DNA from: Lineus longissimus
Taxonomy: Eukaryota; Nemertea; Pilidiophora; Heteronemertea; Lineidae
Assembly (NCBI RefSeq): GCF_910592395.1
Contig: NC_088320.1
Span: forward strand, 3,536,001 to 3,596,000
Reading direction: 5' to 3'
Length of the DNA: 60,000 bases
Shown: in pieces, positions 35,901-48,478 of the stretch
How the letters are laid out: every line of letters starts with the position of its first letter
How positions within the stretch are numbered: position 1 is the stretch's first letter
Translations under genes and position numbers: made by a program
The notes under the pieces: generated by a model
The model's input: the letters and a program-made list of their open reading frames with translations, nothing else
Database searches by the model: none
Told to the model about the DNA's origin: nothing

Positions 35901-38900
35901 TAAAGTGTCTTTACTGTTTGCAAATTTCTTGACTGAACCCAACTTCAAGTGGCACACCAGTAGCCACCTCATAGTACTTGGAAAGACCTAACTGTGCAGC
36001 TATTCTACTCCACATTACACGTTTTACTGCAAACATCATCATTTTTCTTGACATTTTAAAGAAGAAAAATAACTTTCCGATTAGAAATATGCCATAATTA
36101 AAGAAATGTTCTAATTAATAACTCACTTGGTAAATAACCAACTCTGTCAGTCTTTAGTTAAACTAATAGAAAAACATCAAATATGATGCATGGAGTTCTA
36201 ATGAGGTGCTTTATTTACGATACTTGAAGGACTAGCTGCTTCATGGATAATGCCCCAGTGTTCCCTGTTGGAGACCAGCCAAGCATGCACCTTTACTTAG
36301 CACACCTAAGATGCTTTTTATACCATAGCCTCAGGAGAGGGAGGGGCGTTTTGTCTGAACGCCTTACACGGACATGCTCATCAACGAGATGATGGTGCCA
36401 TACTTATGACCAGTCAAATGAGGGACAAGACACTTGGCCAGAAGCCCCCCCCCCATGATCACTTGACACTTCTGATTCTGAGGATTAAACTTTTGTTGAT
36501 TATCAAAATATTTCAACCTAAAACCAAAAATCGACCTAGGTGCTGAAGAGAATGAAGTTATTTTACAAATTTATGGACCGGGACTATGACTATGACTGCA
36601 TGAGACCGGTTTCTGGAGAATTAACTCAAATGTACACCTCCCTCCTGAGCTTCATTCTATCTAAGCTTGTTGAGTGAATCAGATGGTACAGGAGCGGAGT
36701 ATTCTTGGTATAAGTCGCTATTTACAGAATAAATACAGCTAATGTAGTTCTACCTTAAGTACAACCATGATATCATGTTTGTATTCACTTGGAATGACGC
36801 ACTAAGATACCCCTTGATTGCATGGCAATGCCTGTTTTATCATCAATTAAAGGGGGAGTGTCTCAAGGTATTGCCCGGCCGTGCGCCAATGATATTTACA
36901 GAGTTTCATTGAATATAACATTCTAATAAAGTGTGCAAAAACAATTGATATAGAATGTCTGTCTACATATTCTGATTCATTCCAGAATCCCAATCTAATA
37001 CGCAATATTTAGGAAAAGTGCAACAGCGCAAGGGGTTAATTTCTGCTACTGCAATGAGCCACCTAGATACATACATATTGATGAAATAATAAGAAATGAT
37101 AAAATCATCTTGATGGAACTTACGCGCATTAATCGAAAGCTGTTGCCCGTAGCAACCTGCAGAAACAATCTGAGATTTACGGGCGTGGTGATTCAATTTC
37201 GCTGGAATCTTGAATGGTAACAGGTGTTCATACCAGCTGGTGGGCTCGTCAAGCTATTTTTGTCTGTTTTGTGCTATTTATAGCATCAATATTTACGTGG
37301 GGCCACCATTGAGCAATCAGGTGTTAAGAGCAGGTTTATAAATACTAGTATAGGCTGTCCTGAGATATCTGTCTGAGAAAGGGTACAGTCTTTTTGGTTT
37401 AGAGGTATCAGCATTTTCCTTGCTTCAGCATAAGAGCACCAGCGACCTGTAACTGCGACGAGCTGTAAAAAGGGAACTTGTTCGCATGCCATATGCTGGG
37501 TTTGTTTTCTTTCAGGGAACACCATAAGCAGCCAGTTTTCAGCGTCAATGCCAGAGTTCAATAAAACTCAATCAGTCATTAGCATGAAACTGTTTTATCC
37601 CGTAGCGCGCAGCGATAGATATAATAAAGGCATCGACAACCAAGAGTGCTGGTCATATGATTATGTTTACTTTATGATAATAACCCGTCAGATTACGAAT
37701 CTCGTACTCTGCAAAGGCTGTCTCTAATGGTTTCCGTTCACTCGGTATTTACTCGGTTATGGACGAGATATATAACCTCTCTCACACAGCGACACCATGG
37801 CAAACACAGAATTATTCCTTCCTATCACTGCTCGTGCTATGGCATTGTGAAAATTCATAGGTGCAAGTAGGACCAGGGAGGTTCCACGGAATTGTAATCC
37901 AGAGAGCAGTTCATATCATATCATGACTGACAGTTCACCCGCATGAATCATTAAGAGTATTGATTTTGATGCAACTTTCACATTGATCATGGTGTCATGT
38001 CCGGGTTGACATTTAGTCACGCATGTGGACTGCACTTACAAGTCCACCGAGGTGGAATCTGTCATGTCCGGTCCTACAAGTCTGTGAATTGGTTCATTCT
38101 GCTAAATCCATATACTTTTCTAATAAAATATTCGTGATTTTATATTTTTGGGGGGTTATTGCTCAGAAGCTGAAGCTGAAACACGTACTTTGTAGGAGGG
38201 GGAAGGGAGGACCAATAGTGGATGGTGGAACCAAGATCATCACTGTGGACTGAGAAAGCCCAGGTCTGTAGATATTATCAACTTCAAGCTGGCTTCATCC
38301 TTCCCAGTGAGAATCTCGGCTCCCTCTCCATCCCCGGTCTGTCCTTAAAACTCGAGGGTTAGGAATGTATTGCTGACCTGATATTTGGATAATGACATGA
38401 CAGAGTCGTCAAACTGCCATCGGAAGCGATTGAAATCAGTTCATATTTGTTCAACAATGATCACAATCCAATTGCCATAACAAAATGGACGCATCACCTG
38501 TCGCAGGCTTAGCGATAATCGATGGATTTTTATTCATCTGTAAAATGTTTGCGTTTGTTATGAGTCGGACAGGCCAGCTGTGTGGAGGACATTTATTCAT
38601 TGCATTTAATGGGAATTATTTTATTACTTGCCGATAATTCAAAATATTATTGATGTATATTTTTGTTGACGTCACTTGTAGTAATTGTGACGTGATCGCT
38701 CTCTTTTTTAGTTTTGCTGTTACTGTGCATGACTGATATGTCCTGCTGTGATCCCCAAGGTTTACCTATCCATAGACTGTTCCTTGCGTACTTGCAGACT
38801 TGTGGCGTTGTTCGCATACATCCAAATTTGGATTGTGCAAAACATCACAGCGGCATGATTAGGGTTAGGTTCTGAAGAAGAGTGACCTAATGCTGCATCG

Positions 38901-41430
38901 ACACTCTTGATCATGATCAAACTGATTATCAGCATCATCTCCCCCTACCATCACGCGATCATGGTCAGTTTGGGTGTGTTCCTTGTAAAGTACTTTTTTA
39001 TTAGAGATGTGGATTAGAGATGTGGAGGGACCATCTCAACACAGACTGACCACACCAAGGATAAAGTTGTGTAGCCTCAAGCACCTAGAGGGCAGGGTAC
39101 CAACAAACTCCATCTTTGAATCAGCGCTGGTCTGCAGTGATGGGGGGAAAATCCACATTTTGTATTCGGTCAGACATGCTAGATTCAGCTACAGTATTCA
39201 TTCATGCGCTTGCGCAACGGGATTAAAAAATGGGAAAATATCAACTTGCCAGTAATAAGGCAAGAAACCATACAAACATTCATTTTTTGCTCTGAACTTC
39301 CACATTTTGCTTCAATTCAAGACATACACTTCACAGCAAATCCACATAAGTTTCAGAACTGTCCCCAAGAAAGCCAAGCAATTTTGGGTGTGTACCTCAA
39401 ATGTTGATTTTTTAATCACCCTCCTCAAGATGAGAGCACGTAACTCAATAATTCCTGTCACGGCTGTCACGACGCACTCGCCCAGATACAAACCACACCC
39501 TCGCATGGATTCAACAAAGTACAACAATACCCTGACTAACGAGGAGTATATTCCAATCGACAAAATTGATTTTTTTGCAATTACCTATCAGGGAAACCAT
39601 TTTTTTACAGCAAATTACTGTTCTCTGAAATTGATTTTGCGACAAATTAAACAGTGAAGGCCTACGCTGATCACTGATATTTTGTGACTACATGTTCAGC
39701 CCGAGGGTACGCAATTTCGTTGTTACATGTAGGTGTATAATCACAAAATATATTTTCAAAAGCTTTATAAAGATCTCGATAGATTTTAAAATTCCAATCA
39801 GCCAATCTACATCAGATAACTTTGATTCTAAAGAGTGTAGCTTACCATTGATAGTATATCACACAATCACCCACTTCTCGTCCAATCTTTTTTTTACCAT
39901 GTTTACATCTATTCAGACTCTTCCAGACGTAAGATAGTACAACCACACGCTATATTGTAATCGCTCTACGTGTACATCATGACAACGATCAAAGATGGTC
40001 TAGGGTCCGGTCTTAAATTATCTACCGGGTTAAATGTTGGAATGTATAATGGCTCCAGTCCCATTGCATCACAGTTTTAACAACATTTCATTTTCATATC
40101 CAAGAATCCTCAAAATCCAGTTATGAATCTAACGCAACCACAAGACATTCTCGATTTGAGGACTACCCAACAACAAATGTATTTCATAACGCTAATATTC
40201 AGGGTGAAAACAAAAATGCATCAGATTTCAAAACCAAATTTGTCTTCATTTCCAACTCGCAACATCCTGTATTCCAGTCAAGTACAAGCACAAGGAACCA
40301 CACGACAGCACAAGTTGATGATATCTACGTTTACGTTAACGGCATGTTAGGGCCTACGCTCCTCTGTGCCACCGTTGCGATACAGGGTCCAAACGGGGAA
40401 AATCCAATAAAATGTAGGCAGGAGTAATGTTGTATCACAGGTTTATCCACATTGCATTCGCACACATCCTCCCATCGTTTATTCCGGTATTGATGTAACC
40501 TGTGGAATCAATGCCATAGCAATGGTACCGGAGCAGCTGGTAACCAGCGCTCGCTATTCATGTAGACGTCGGAGAGAGGCTGTGTACATACTACCGCTAA
40601 TAGCACTATGGATGACATCATCAGGGAAGTCCCTTCAGCGAGAGACGCAAGAAGAGATGGAGTGCGGCTCAGAATTCTGTTGTTGACTTAGCATTACTCA
40701 GTCAAAGTAACCACTCCATCTCTATGCAGTATTGGCAGGAATTTGTGCATCTGACAAAATGAAATCAGATTACGAATGAAAATTATTCATCAACCAGGTC
40801 AAAAATATAAGGCGAGCTCCCTTTGATTCTTGTCTAGAGTTATATCAATGATTATTTCAGCTTATTTTTCAGCATTGCCAATTTTCCCGGTCAGAAATAT
40901 AACGTTTTAGCCGGAGTGCTTACTTTTTGGTCGAGTTGTCGTCAGCAGGTTCAACCAGTGCTGACTGGCTGAAATGGATTCGTCATCACCCGGCTATCAT
41001 GATCTAAAAACCTTGTAATTGTATGTCACAACATAAAACAGATAGTCGAAATTATGGAATTCAGTGCAACATTTTGGGGAGATTTCCGGTCAGTATTGCT
41101 TCCGGGAAAGGCTGAGATGACATTGCTTACTGATTTCATAGCTGAGACAAAGTTGAATGTGTTGAAATATGACTCGTTCTCAGAACGAATTTGTGAAATA
41201 CGAATTTCTTGATTTCAGTGAAACTTTAACTGATCAATAATACCTATTGACAAAGCTATTTATAGAAACATAACGATCAGGTTTCTGGCAAATCGACTAT
41301 CATCAACTATGACATTCAACATGAAATCTGAAACAGCAAACTATCAAAAACTGATAATTCCAAGGTATGAATTTCAAATGTTCGAAAGCAAAGTTGATGC
41401 TGATCTGTCTAGAAAACAGCTGAAAAAACA
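32959..41430. other. Long noncoding stretch
   Basis: 8.5 kb in which no exon with a recognisable family was found on either strand. Open frames up to 116 codons (for example 39,307-39,657) lack motifs and splice context. A hairpin at 35,473-35,533 and scattered TACATGTA octamers are the only structures noted. Confidence 0.5.
35473..35533. repeat. Short hairpin of pre-miRNA-like size
   Basis: TAGAACCTGCAGACAATT pairs with AGTTGTCTGCACTGGTTCTA (one 2-base bulge, one wobble or mismatch) across a loop of about 23 bases. Only the pairing is seen; transcription is unknown. Confidence 0.4.
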
Positions 41431-42004
41431 ATGGCAGTTATTTCGGTGTTCCTTATAGTCAGTATGTGTCACCTGCTGCTGGTGATGTTGTCAGCTGTGG
41501 GTAGTATTTTAAACCACGGTTTTCCTCTCTCAATTTTGGCGAACTTCTTCCTGAGCAGGGCCTTTGTTGTCTATGATGTACTGTTTACTGAGGTAACAGC
41601 AGAAGGCCTTGGATAAGCCATCTTGACCCGCAAGCCGTGGATCCACTCTGCCGACCCGGACTCTGATGCCAGTGATGGTTCAGAACATGGATAAGCTAGT
41701 AATCTTGCAGTACGTGTGCCAGAGTTTACATGTCAATCTTTTGCTACTGTAATCATTCAATGCTCTGACATGTTCAAGTCATTTTAAGAATGCTTACCTA
41801 ATTTAATGGAATGTGATCTTCTTGCAGTTTCTCTCTAGAGTAGCATCACATGTATTTCCTCTGAAAGGATACAATAATATACATCTAGATGAGCAGGGTC
41901 AGCAAGTTTTATCTCGTACGCATGCACAACTCGGGAGGGGGGACTTCCATGCCTTCCAAGGTCACAACATTTATGACATTGGTCCACTGGAAGTAAAGTC
42001 ATGA
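41431..42004 (+). CDS. Candidate two-exon gene for a 112-residue protein with hydrophobic N-terminus
   Basis: Exon 1 (41,431-41,592) starts at ATG and begins MAVISVFLIVSMCHLLLVML, like a signal peptide or membrane segment; a stop lies in frame upstream. GAG|GTAACA is a possible donor. Exon 2 (41,828-42,004) follows acceptor CTTCTTGCAG in the same phase, stays open for 58 codons including YNNIHLDEQGQQ and FHAFQGHNIYDIG, and ends in TGA. I recognise no family. The 235-base intron, phase agreement and protein-like composition support it; the donor is weak. It could instead be chance frames. Confidence 0.3.
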
Positions 42005-45000
42005 CATCTTCAATTAAAAGTGGAGACACACAATTGCCAATTGCTACATGTACGCACACTTTCAAAGTGCAACCTGGGAGAGGGTATCTTGAACAGTACA
42101 TTTTTTGTGGACCACCCTGTACTTCTTACACTTCCCTTTGTAAACATTTTATGTCGAGCATTAAACGTGCGTACAAAAAAATGAATTGAATATGGCTGAA
42201 ATTAAAGTTCAATTTACAAAATCAAACATTGGAGTGTTTTCTAACGTCTATTACCACTTGGGGTTCTCCAGTTACCGTTGACAACGGGTATAAACGGCCT
42301 AGAATGACCTGTGATGAACACTTCACCAGATATGGTCAATCCAGGCGAATTAACCCGTTACCATGACTACAACATGAGAAGTCTGAAGGAACAGCACACT
42401 AGCGGTATACATTGTTTCCTTGCCTCCCTATGCACTGTGGCTACATATAAGATGTACGTCGTCATGAGTTGAAGTGACAGTGATGTGATGAGGTACGAAA
42501 GTGTGGAGCAAGGAGTTCGACAAGGAAGGAAGGAATGGGTTAATGTAATGACTATCGTACACTGTGCTCTCATCTCCTTATGCAATATTTCAGAGTTAAG
42601 TCCTGTCAGAATCAGAATCAGAGTTCTTAATGTTTTTTAAAATGCAACGAGTCGACGTGTTTATAACAAATGAGAAGAAAAAACAATTTGAAGAAAAAAA
42701 AAATCACAAGAAATCATTATTTTTAAAAATTTCTTACCACCATACAATGCACCCAGATGTTTCAAAAACCATTTTAAAAAATGCATTTGAAGTCTGTGAA
42801 ACGGTAAAAATATGACCTTTGAAAGAGCAACAAACAACAAATTGGCTTCCGTTCTAAAAACTTGACAAAATGTCCGACACGTTCAAATCAAAAGACGGGG
42901 AAAAACAATGCCGGATTATTATTTTTCATATTCTAACCAGGAAGCACGTCAATACCGTCGCAAGCACAAGTCAATACTGGGTGTGGTTGCTGAGAAATCT
43001 GCCGATTGACAACTAGATCCCTCTTCATGGCACAATCTGACGATTTGAAGTTTAGTCTCGACTGACGTCAGCCTCCGCTACCTTCAAATTACAGTTCACG
43101 GATAATGATGTGCCATGTCTTTGAGCCATTTTAAAAATAGGCAGGGCGAACTTAGCTTATTTCCATAGGAGTGACCCAAGGCCATATTGCCTCCTTTTGA
43201 TTTCAGCTTGCTTGTATAAAAAGCAAACCATCTACGATCAATGATGCCATGTTAGAAGGTATGAAGGGGTGGTGTTGTAGGTTTTAACGTGTTGGTCTGA
43301 CACATTTAAGAGAGGGAAGTCACCAATGAGGACTGTAAAAATTAAGGTCTTTGCAGTAAACACACTTTTTTTTCCGAGTTCCACCCGCTTACAATTGAGT
43401 GGGCATTGTCAACTTGACAGTATACACCTTACAGATCTCTCAAATCACCGTTAGACCACCACACCCAACACTGGCGTGCGTGACAATTATTGACCTCAGA
43501 ATCTCAGATAGCATGACTAGCAAATTCGATTCGCATGATAGAGAATGTCGGTTTGGCGTTAAGAAGATCTCTGACGGGTATTGAAAAAATGAAACCCAGG
43601 TTCTTTTTCTGCATGGTTCTTGGTGATAGTGTGTATCAATGCAGTTTCTAGTTTGGTGACCTGGCAGAGGGAGAAAAGTTTCAAATTTGAAAAGTTTTTG
43701 AATTTTGCAATTCTCACCCACTACCTGGTGGCCCACTTATTCTATTTGCTAGACATGAACATGTATTTATCAACTTTGAGTCAGTACGATGTCATGGGTC
43801 TCTTGAGTTCGAAAAGTCCTTCACCATGACTGAACAGGTCACGTGCACACAGTCTCTCAAATACCAAATGGTCATGTACAGCTTAGCTCGTGTTACCATT
43901 ACAACCAGGGCAGTTCATGACTTAACCATAAAAAACCTAGATTCTAATTGAACCGTAAAGAATTAGAAACATTGTAATCCCATGAGATGATCCACGTTCT
44001 AATTTCGTCTTTAATGGCGTGAATTATGAATGGCCGTCAAGGGAGGCATTAGGCCAACATGGCTCTTGTATGATAATCCAAGATATTGATCTCGGTGGAG
44101 CCGCGCTAACCCATTCTTGACAAGCAGAACAGATAGCGCTATCACCCATGATGATACAGAAGCTTGAATGAAATGCCTCTCAGGGATAGATCAACGTTTT
44201 GAAAATCCTCAGCCTTATCAATGGTTTTCATGTCATAAGAATTGCGAACTTGTATAGAACTTGTGGCTCACAGAAATTTAGAACCTGTGCTAACCACTGA
44301 ATGAACGACGCATGCAGCTCTTCTGGCCATGTGTGAGAGGAATTCTTCTTTTCTTCAGCTTCCAAATCTCCTATATTACAATGTATTCTAAATATCGCTC
44401 AGTTACAATCTATCTCTAGCAGTTATCACCACAGAGAGTAACGGTAGTCGCATGCTTTTTGCGACATTATCTCAACATCACAGACCTTCAGAAAGGGGCT
44501 CAGTTGAGGAGAAGGTCGATAGCCCTGGATGTGATTGTGATGTACATGTATTGTAACATTACTCTTCTGAACTCTTCTGTCAATTATGACCGATGACAAT
44601 GCATGACACCAAATTAGGTAGTAAATTGCCAGGCCTAGTACTGAGCAGAATACATTATCACGTCACTTTCACAGATGTTTTAGCCTCACAATGTAGGCTT
44701 GGGCAAAGCTAATGCATTAACCATTAGATTTAATGGTAAATCGAAAAAAATTAAAGCTAACATCTCTATTTTATTCATATATAGGCCTATATATGTGACT
44801 TTGACCAATTTTGGTGAGCTCAGTCACAATTAACCACCTTTCACTTGCTCTTTGTCATTCTTTTTGGCATGACTACATCATATTCTGTTGTGAAAAGAAC
44901 AAGGTCGTTGCTGTCTCTGAAGGGATAACGATAGCATCCACTCTAAATATCTTACTACAACAACACCACGGCCCTATTTCATGTATTCTACTTGATTATA

Positions 45001-46529
45001 CCTAACCATTACCAATATCCGCTATTCATTGCATTTCTTCATCACTGATATGACCCACATGAATAAGTTATCTGTGACAGGAGACTATAAGACAATGATA
45101 AGACAATGATGCAATCTTCAAATTTCTGTGAGCAGACTTTTCCACTGGGCACTGGTCGACTGGACAAAACTTCTGTTATAGGTCCTGCACATACATAACA
45201 CATGTACCATTATCGAAGACTTTATACAACCTTTCCAACGATATACAATACTTAAGCATAAAGGTAAGTGTTTAGAAATTAATCATCATCATTTTGAAGG
45301 ATGCATGCCACTGCCAGAGCACTGTTACTGAGCAGTATTATTATAGGATATTTATCTTTTCCGTGTTTTCATGGATTTCAGGATAGCTGACAATATTGTG
45401 CCTTCTAACCTAGAAGTTACAGCCAAGAGGGAAACCAAAATATAACCTAATGTAAATGGATACTTACCCTACCTCAAAATATGTTCGCCTTTCTTCTTTT
45501 CGCTTGATTTTCATGAAAAAAATCGAATCAAATCGGAAAATTTTGAGTTCCACTTTTTCAGGCAGCCATTTGTGAGGTACCTTCTAAAAAGAAGAGTTCC
45601 AGTGTCAGTTTAGTTTAGCATCTTCTCGTAGATGGCAGCACTAGCCAGTGAAAAGTTACTACCCTTTTTAGGCCATGTGAATGATTAATCCGGTTTACTA
45701 CTCTTATGTGGGCCCGAGTCTCCAGTGATTGCAGGGCCAGCAGCGATTCAGAAGAACAGTGGGAGTCTTGGAAGTATGATCGTTGGAGTTTTTCTATGAC
45801 TGAAAAACTACCAAGCCTGAATTCCACAGACACATTTGGCTTAATGAATTGGGATCAAGATGAGACCCTGGGCTTGTGAACAACCACCGTAAAAACAAAG
45901 CGATATTTCCTTGCAAAAACAAAGCAATATTTCCTTTGCATTTAAGTTGCCCAAGTTGAACACGGTCTTCTTCCACCAGAACCAACACTAACAACTTTTT
46001 GGTCTGGAGCTCACCAGAATCCTTCAATCATCCGAGAAAAAGCTAGGATCGATACAAATTGTAACGTGAGATGCACTTTGTAAAATACTTTTACCTATCT
46101 GTTTTCGGACACATCACTCATCAGAAAGAAGATTTTCGCCCACCCTTGACGGATAAACGAGGGTTGTTACACTAATTATCAATAAAAAACTTATCAGGAA
46201 AGCAATGACCGGCGAGAAGGGCCGAACACTGAAAACAATCCACATGCAGCCGAAAGACGCCCAACAATCTGTATAATAGTGTATCGGCCAGCTGATCGTG
46301 CAAAACAAAGCACGATCGCATCATCGCAAAAATTACTCTCACAAAAAACGATCGATTTCAAAGCAAATGATAATCTTTATTTGTAACGAGGGCAGTTTAC
46401 AGATAAAATAAACATCGAGAAATATCATTCGGGTTGGAATGCTTGCAACACAAGCGAAACCACAACAAACGTACAAGGACAAGGAGCAGAACGCGGATGA
46501 GGTGACCTGTATAATAAGTTACTTGGATG
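42005..46529. other. Noncoding stretch
   Basis: No recognisable exon, RNA gene or transposon protein. AT-rich with scattered short frames. A CTCF-like core AGATGGCAGCA occurs near 45,631. Confidence 0.5.
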
Positions 46530-46632
46530 TCCTGTAGATGGCTCTACTAGTACCTGTTCTAGTACAAATTGTGTTTCAGAGATGGCGATACTGAAGTTTG
46601 TTATATTCAATCCACGTTAGCAGGTCATGTGA
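46530..46632 (+). repeat. Left arm of a 100-base inverted repeat pair
   Basis: Starts GTCCTGTAGATGGCTCTACTA and ends CGTTAGCAGGTCATGTGAT. The reverse complement closely matches 48,236-48,332, including the core ACTAGTACCTG. Possibly a short MITE or SINE-like unit, or a transposon end. Confidence 0.75.
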
Positions 46633-47129
46633 TCTTTCCGATTTCGTGGGAAATAAAATTGTAAACATAGGCACGTGCGCAGTTCAAATGCTGAACAAAT
46701 GCAATTAATTGCGGACTTGGGCCTGGGTTTTCCTGGTGTTTTTTAAGAAGGGTTAAATGGGGACTATATGTAAGAGCTGGGGGTGAAATTGGTGGTATTT
46801 TGTGCAGTTAGGGGCTTTAGCCTTAGGCATGGGGACTGTGTTGACCGAGGGGGCAGATTTTTCATTGGGATTGAACGTCAATCAACAATAACATGGCGAT
46901 ATTTTATAATTATGAATAAATACACCGAGCAGAGACCATCGAAAAAAAACCTTTTATTTCGAGAGCCTTGGATATGCAGGCCAAACAAAGTACATATGTA
47001 CCTACATCTCATTGTGCACGTGCACCGAGTACTAGGCTTTTCTGTACAGACCAATGTTTGAATGTAGGCATATGGATATCATACAGTCATGAGCATGCAC
47101 TGCGCACAACCTGTCATATTCCCCATGAA

Positions 47130-48195
47130 ATTCCCGGGAAAAAACCATATCTATATTTGGCATTGAAGCATACTTTTTACTACTTATCTCATGTTAAATC
47201 CTCCAGTAATGCTATTCTCAATGAAGCTTATGAAATTGACAATAAGCTCACACAGTCTTGTAGTATCAACAAGTCGGTCTCGGCAATTATTGATGTATTG
47301 AATGCTAAATGTCAGAAAGATTTTGACCTTTCCTCTGGTTGCACTTGCGTTTCCAATTCGCTTGAATCCTTGTATCGCACTCACTTTTTCTCTGTCCTAA
47401 AAAACGACAGAAGGTTGGATCCTAATCAAAAGAATAAACTCAGGACATACAGAACTTTTGAGCCCTACCTCGAGATAGATTCTGGCCTAAAGACATACAG
47501 AACTTTTCAGCCCTACCTCGAGATAGATTCTGGCCTAAAGACACGAAGGTCGAAGAAAAGCTGAGGGGAACACAGCCGAACCTTCGGGCGACAAGCCGCT
47601 TCATCTCCGCCACAGGACTGAGGTTATAGTTTTACTTAGGCAGGTTGAACGCTGAAGAGGAAGAAGAAGAAGAAGAGCCCTACCTCGAAGCATTAAAAAA
47701 TCGTGGGGTCTTTTCCAAAATGGCTAAGTTTCGCCTTAGCAATCACAGCCTACTCATCGAAAAAGGTAGACATTTTGGTACTCAGTTGGAAAAGCGTCTG
47801 TGTCCATTTGGGTGTGACGTAGTAGAAGACGAATTTCATTTTTTTGCTAGATGTCCTTCTATTCAAAAACTAAGAGATGAGTATTTTAAGAATATTGCTT
47901 TTTGTAAAGATAGTCACTTGTTCTCCAATTCGGATTTTATTTCCACATTGAGCAGCACTGATCACGACATCATCATCAAGACTGCTATTTTTATCTCCAG
48001 GGCTTTTTACGAAAGGCAAGCAGCTCTTCAGGAGCAATGACAATATAATTTTACCAATGTGACTTATGATTTGTTTTAATGTAATGTCTTGTATTTTGTA
48101 ATATTCATGCATGTATATGCCATACTGTCGGTACTTGTGATAGTTGTGCAAATAAATAATTTGAATTTAATTTAATTTGAATTTAAATAATTTGA
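47130..48195 (+). mobile_element. Decayed, 5'-truncated LINE retrotransposon (C-terminal ORF2 end)
   Basis: The frame to 47,564 reads SHVKSSSNAILNEAYEIDNK and NKLRTYRTFEPYLE. The frame at 47,645-48,040 reads FRLSNHSLLIEKGRH, then CPFGC, EDEFHFFARCP and LRDEYF. KFRxSxHxLxIExGRH followed by a Cys/His knuckle is the known C-terminal tail of CR1/L2-like LINE ORF2 proteins. The reverse transcriptase is absent, so this is a 5' truncation. The two frames are separated by a rearranged segment with a stop and a GAA run. A 3' tail of TTGAATTTAA repeats (about 48,140-48,195) is typical of such LINEs. Confidence 0.8.
47444..47539 (+). repeat. 48-base tandem duplication within the LINE frame
   Basis: Two copies encoding TYRTF(E/Q)PYLEIDSGLK differ by one base. 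The duplication lies where the LINE protein would continue, and it marks the start of the rearranged segment. Confidence 0.95.
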
Positions 48196-48235
48196 ATTTG
48201 ATATGCAAAGTGAGGACCCGTGCCTCATTTTCATC

Positions 48236-48332
48236 ACATTACCTGCTAACGCGGATTGGATATAACAATAATCAGTGTCGCCATCTGTGAGACGGAAGTA
48301 GAGCAGGTACTAGTACAGCCATCTACAGGACT
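48236..48332 (-). repeat. Right arm of the 100-base inverted repeat pair
   Basis: On the minus strand it reads GTCCTGTAGATGGCTGTACT and onward to GTTAGCAGGTAATGTGAT, the oppositely oriented partner of 46,530-46,632. It overlaps the last codons of a small minus-strand frame. Confidence 0.75.
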
Positions 48333-48478
48333 TCTATGAAACTAAAAGGCTCAGGCTCGAAACCATCAAACTGATCATGAGGAACATCTTCCTCGCGTTC
48401 TGCGAAATCAACTTCATCAATAATGCTCGATTCAGTATTGCTGTCATAACATAAATTCGACGAGGAATCGCTCGACAT
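48323..48478 (-). CDS. Small acidic 51-residue frame, possibly a first exon or transposon relic
   Basis: Starts MSSDSSSNLCYDSNTESS and ends FEPEPFSFIEVL; about a third is Asp or Glu. A GC-rich segment with the CRE-like TGACGTGAC lies just before the ATG, as in a promoter. Acidic starts ending in FEPEP-like text occur, as I recall, in some transposon-derived proteins of marine invertebrates; that link is weak. The stop lies in the inverted-repeat arm. Confidence 0.3.
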   Translation of the reverse strand: MSSDSSSNLCYDSNTESSIIDEVDFAEREEDVPHDQFDGFEPEPFSFIEVL

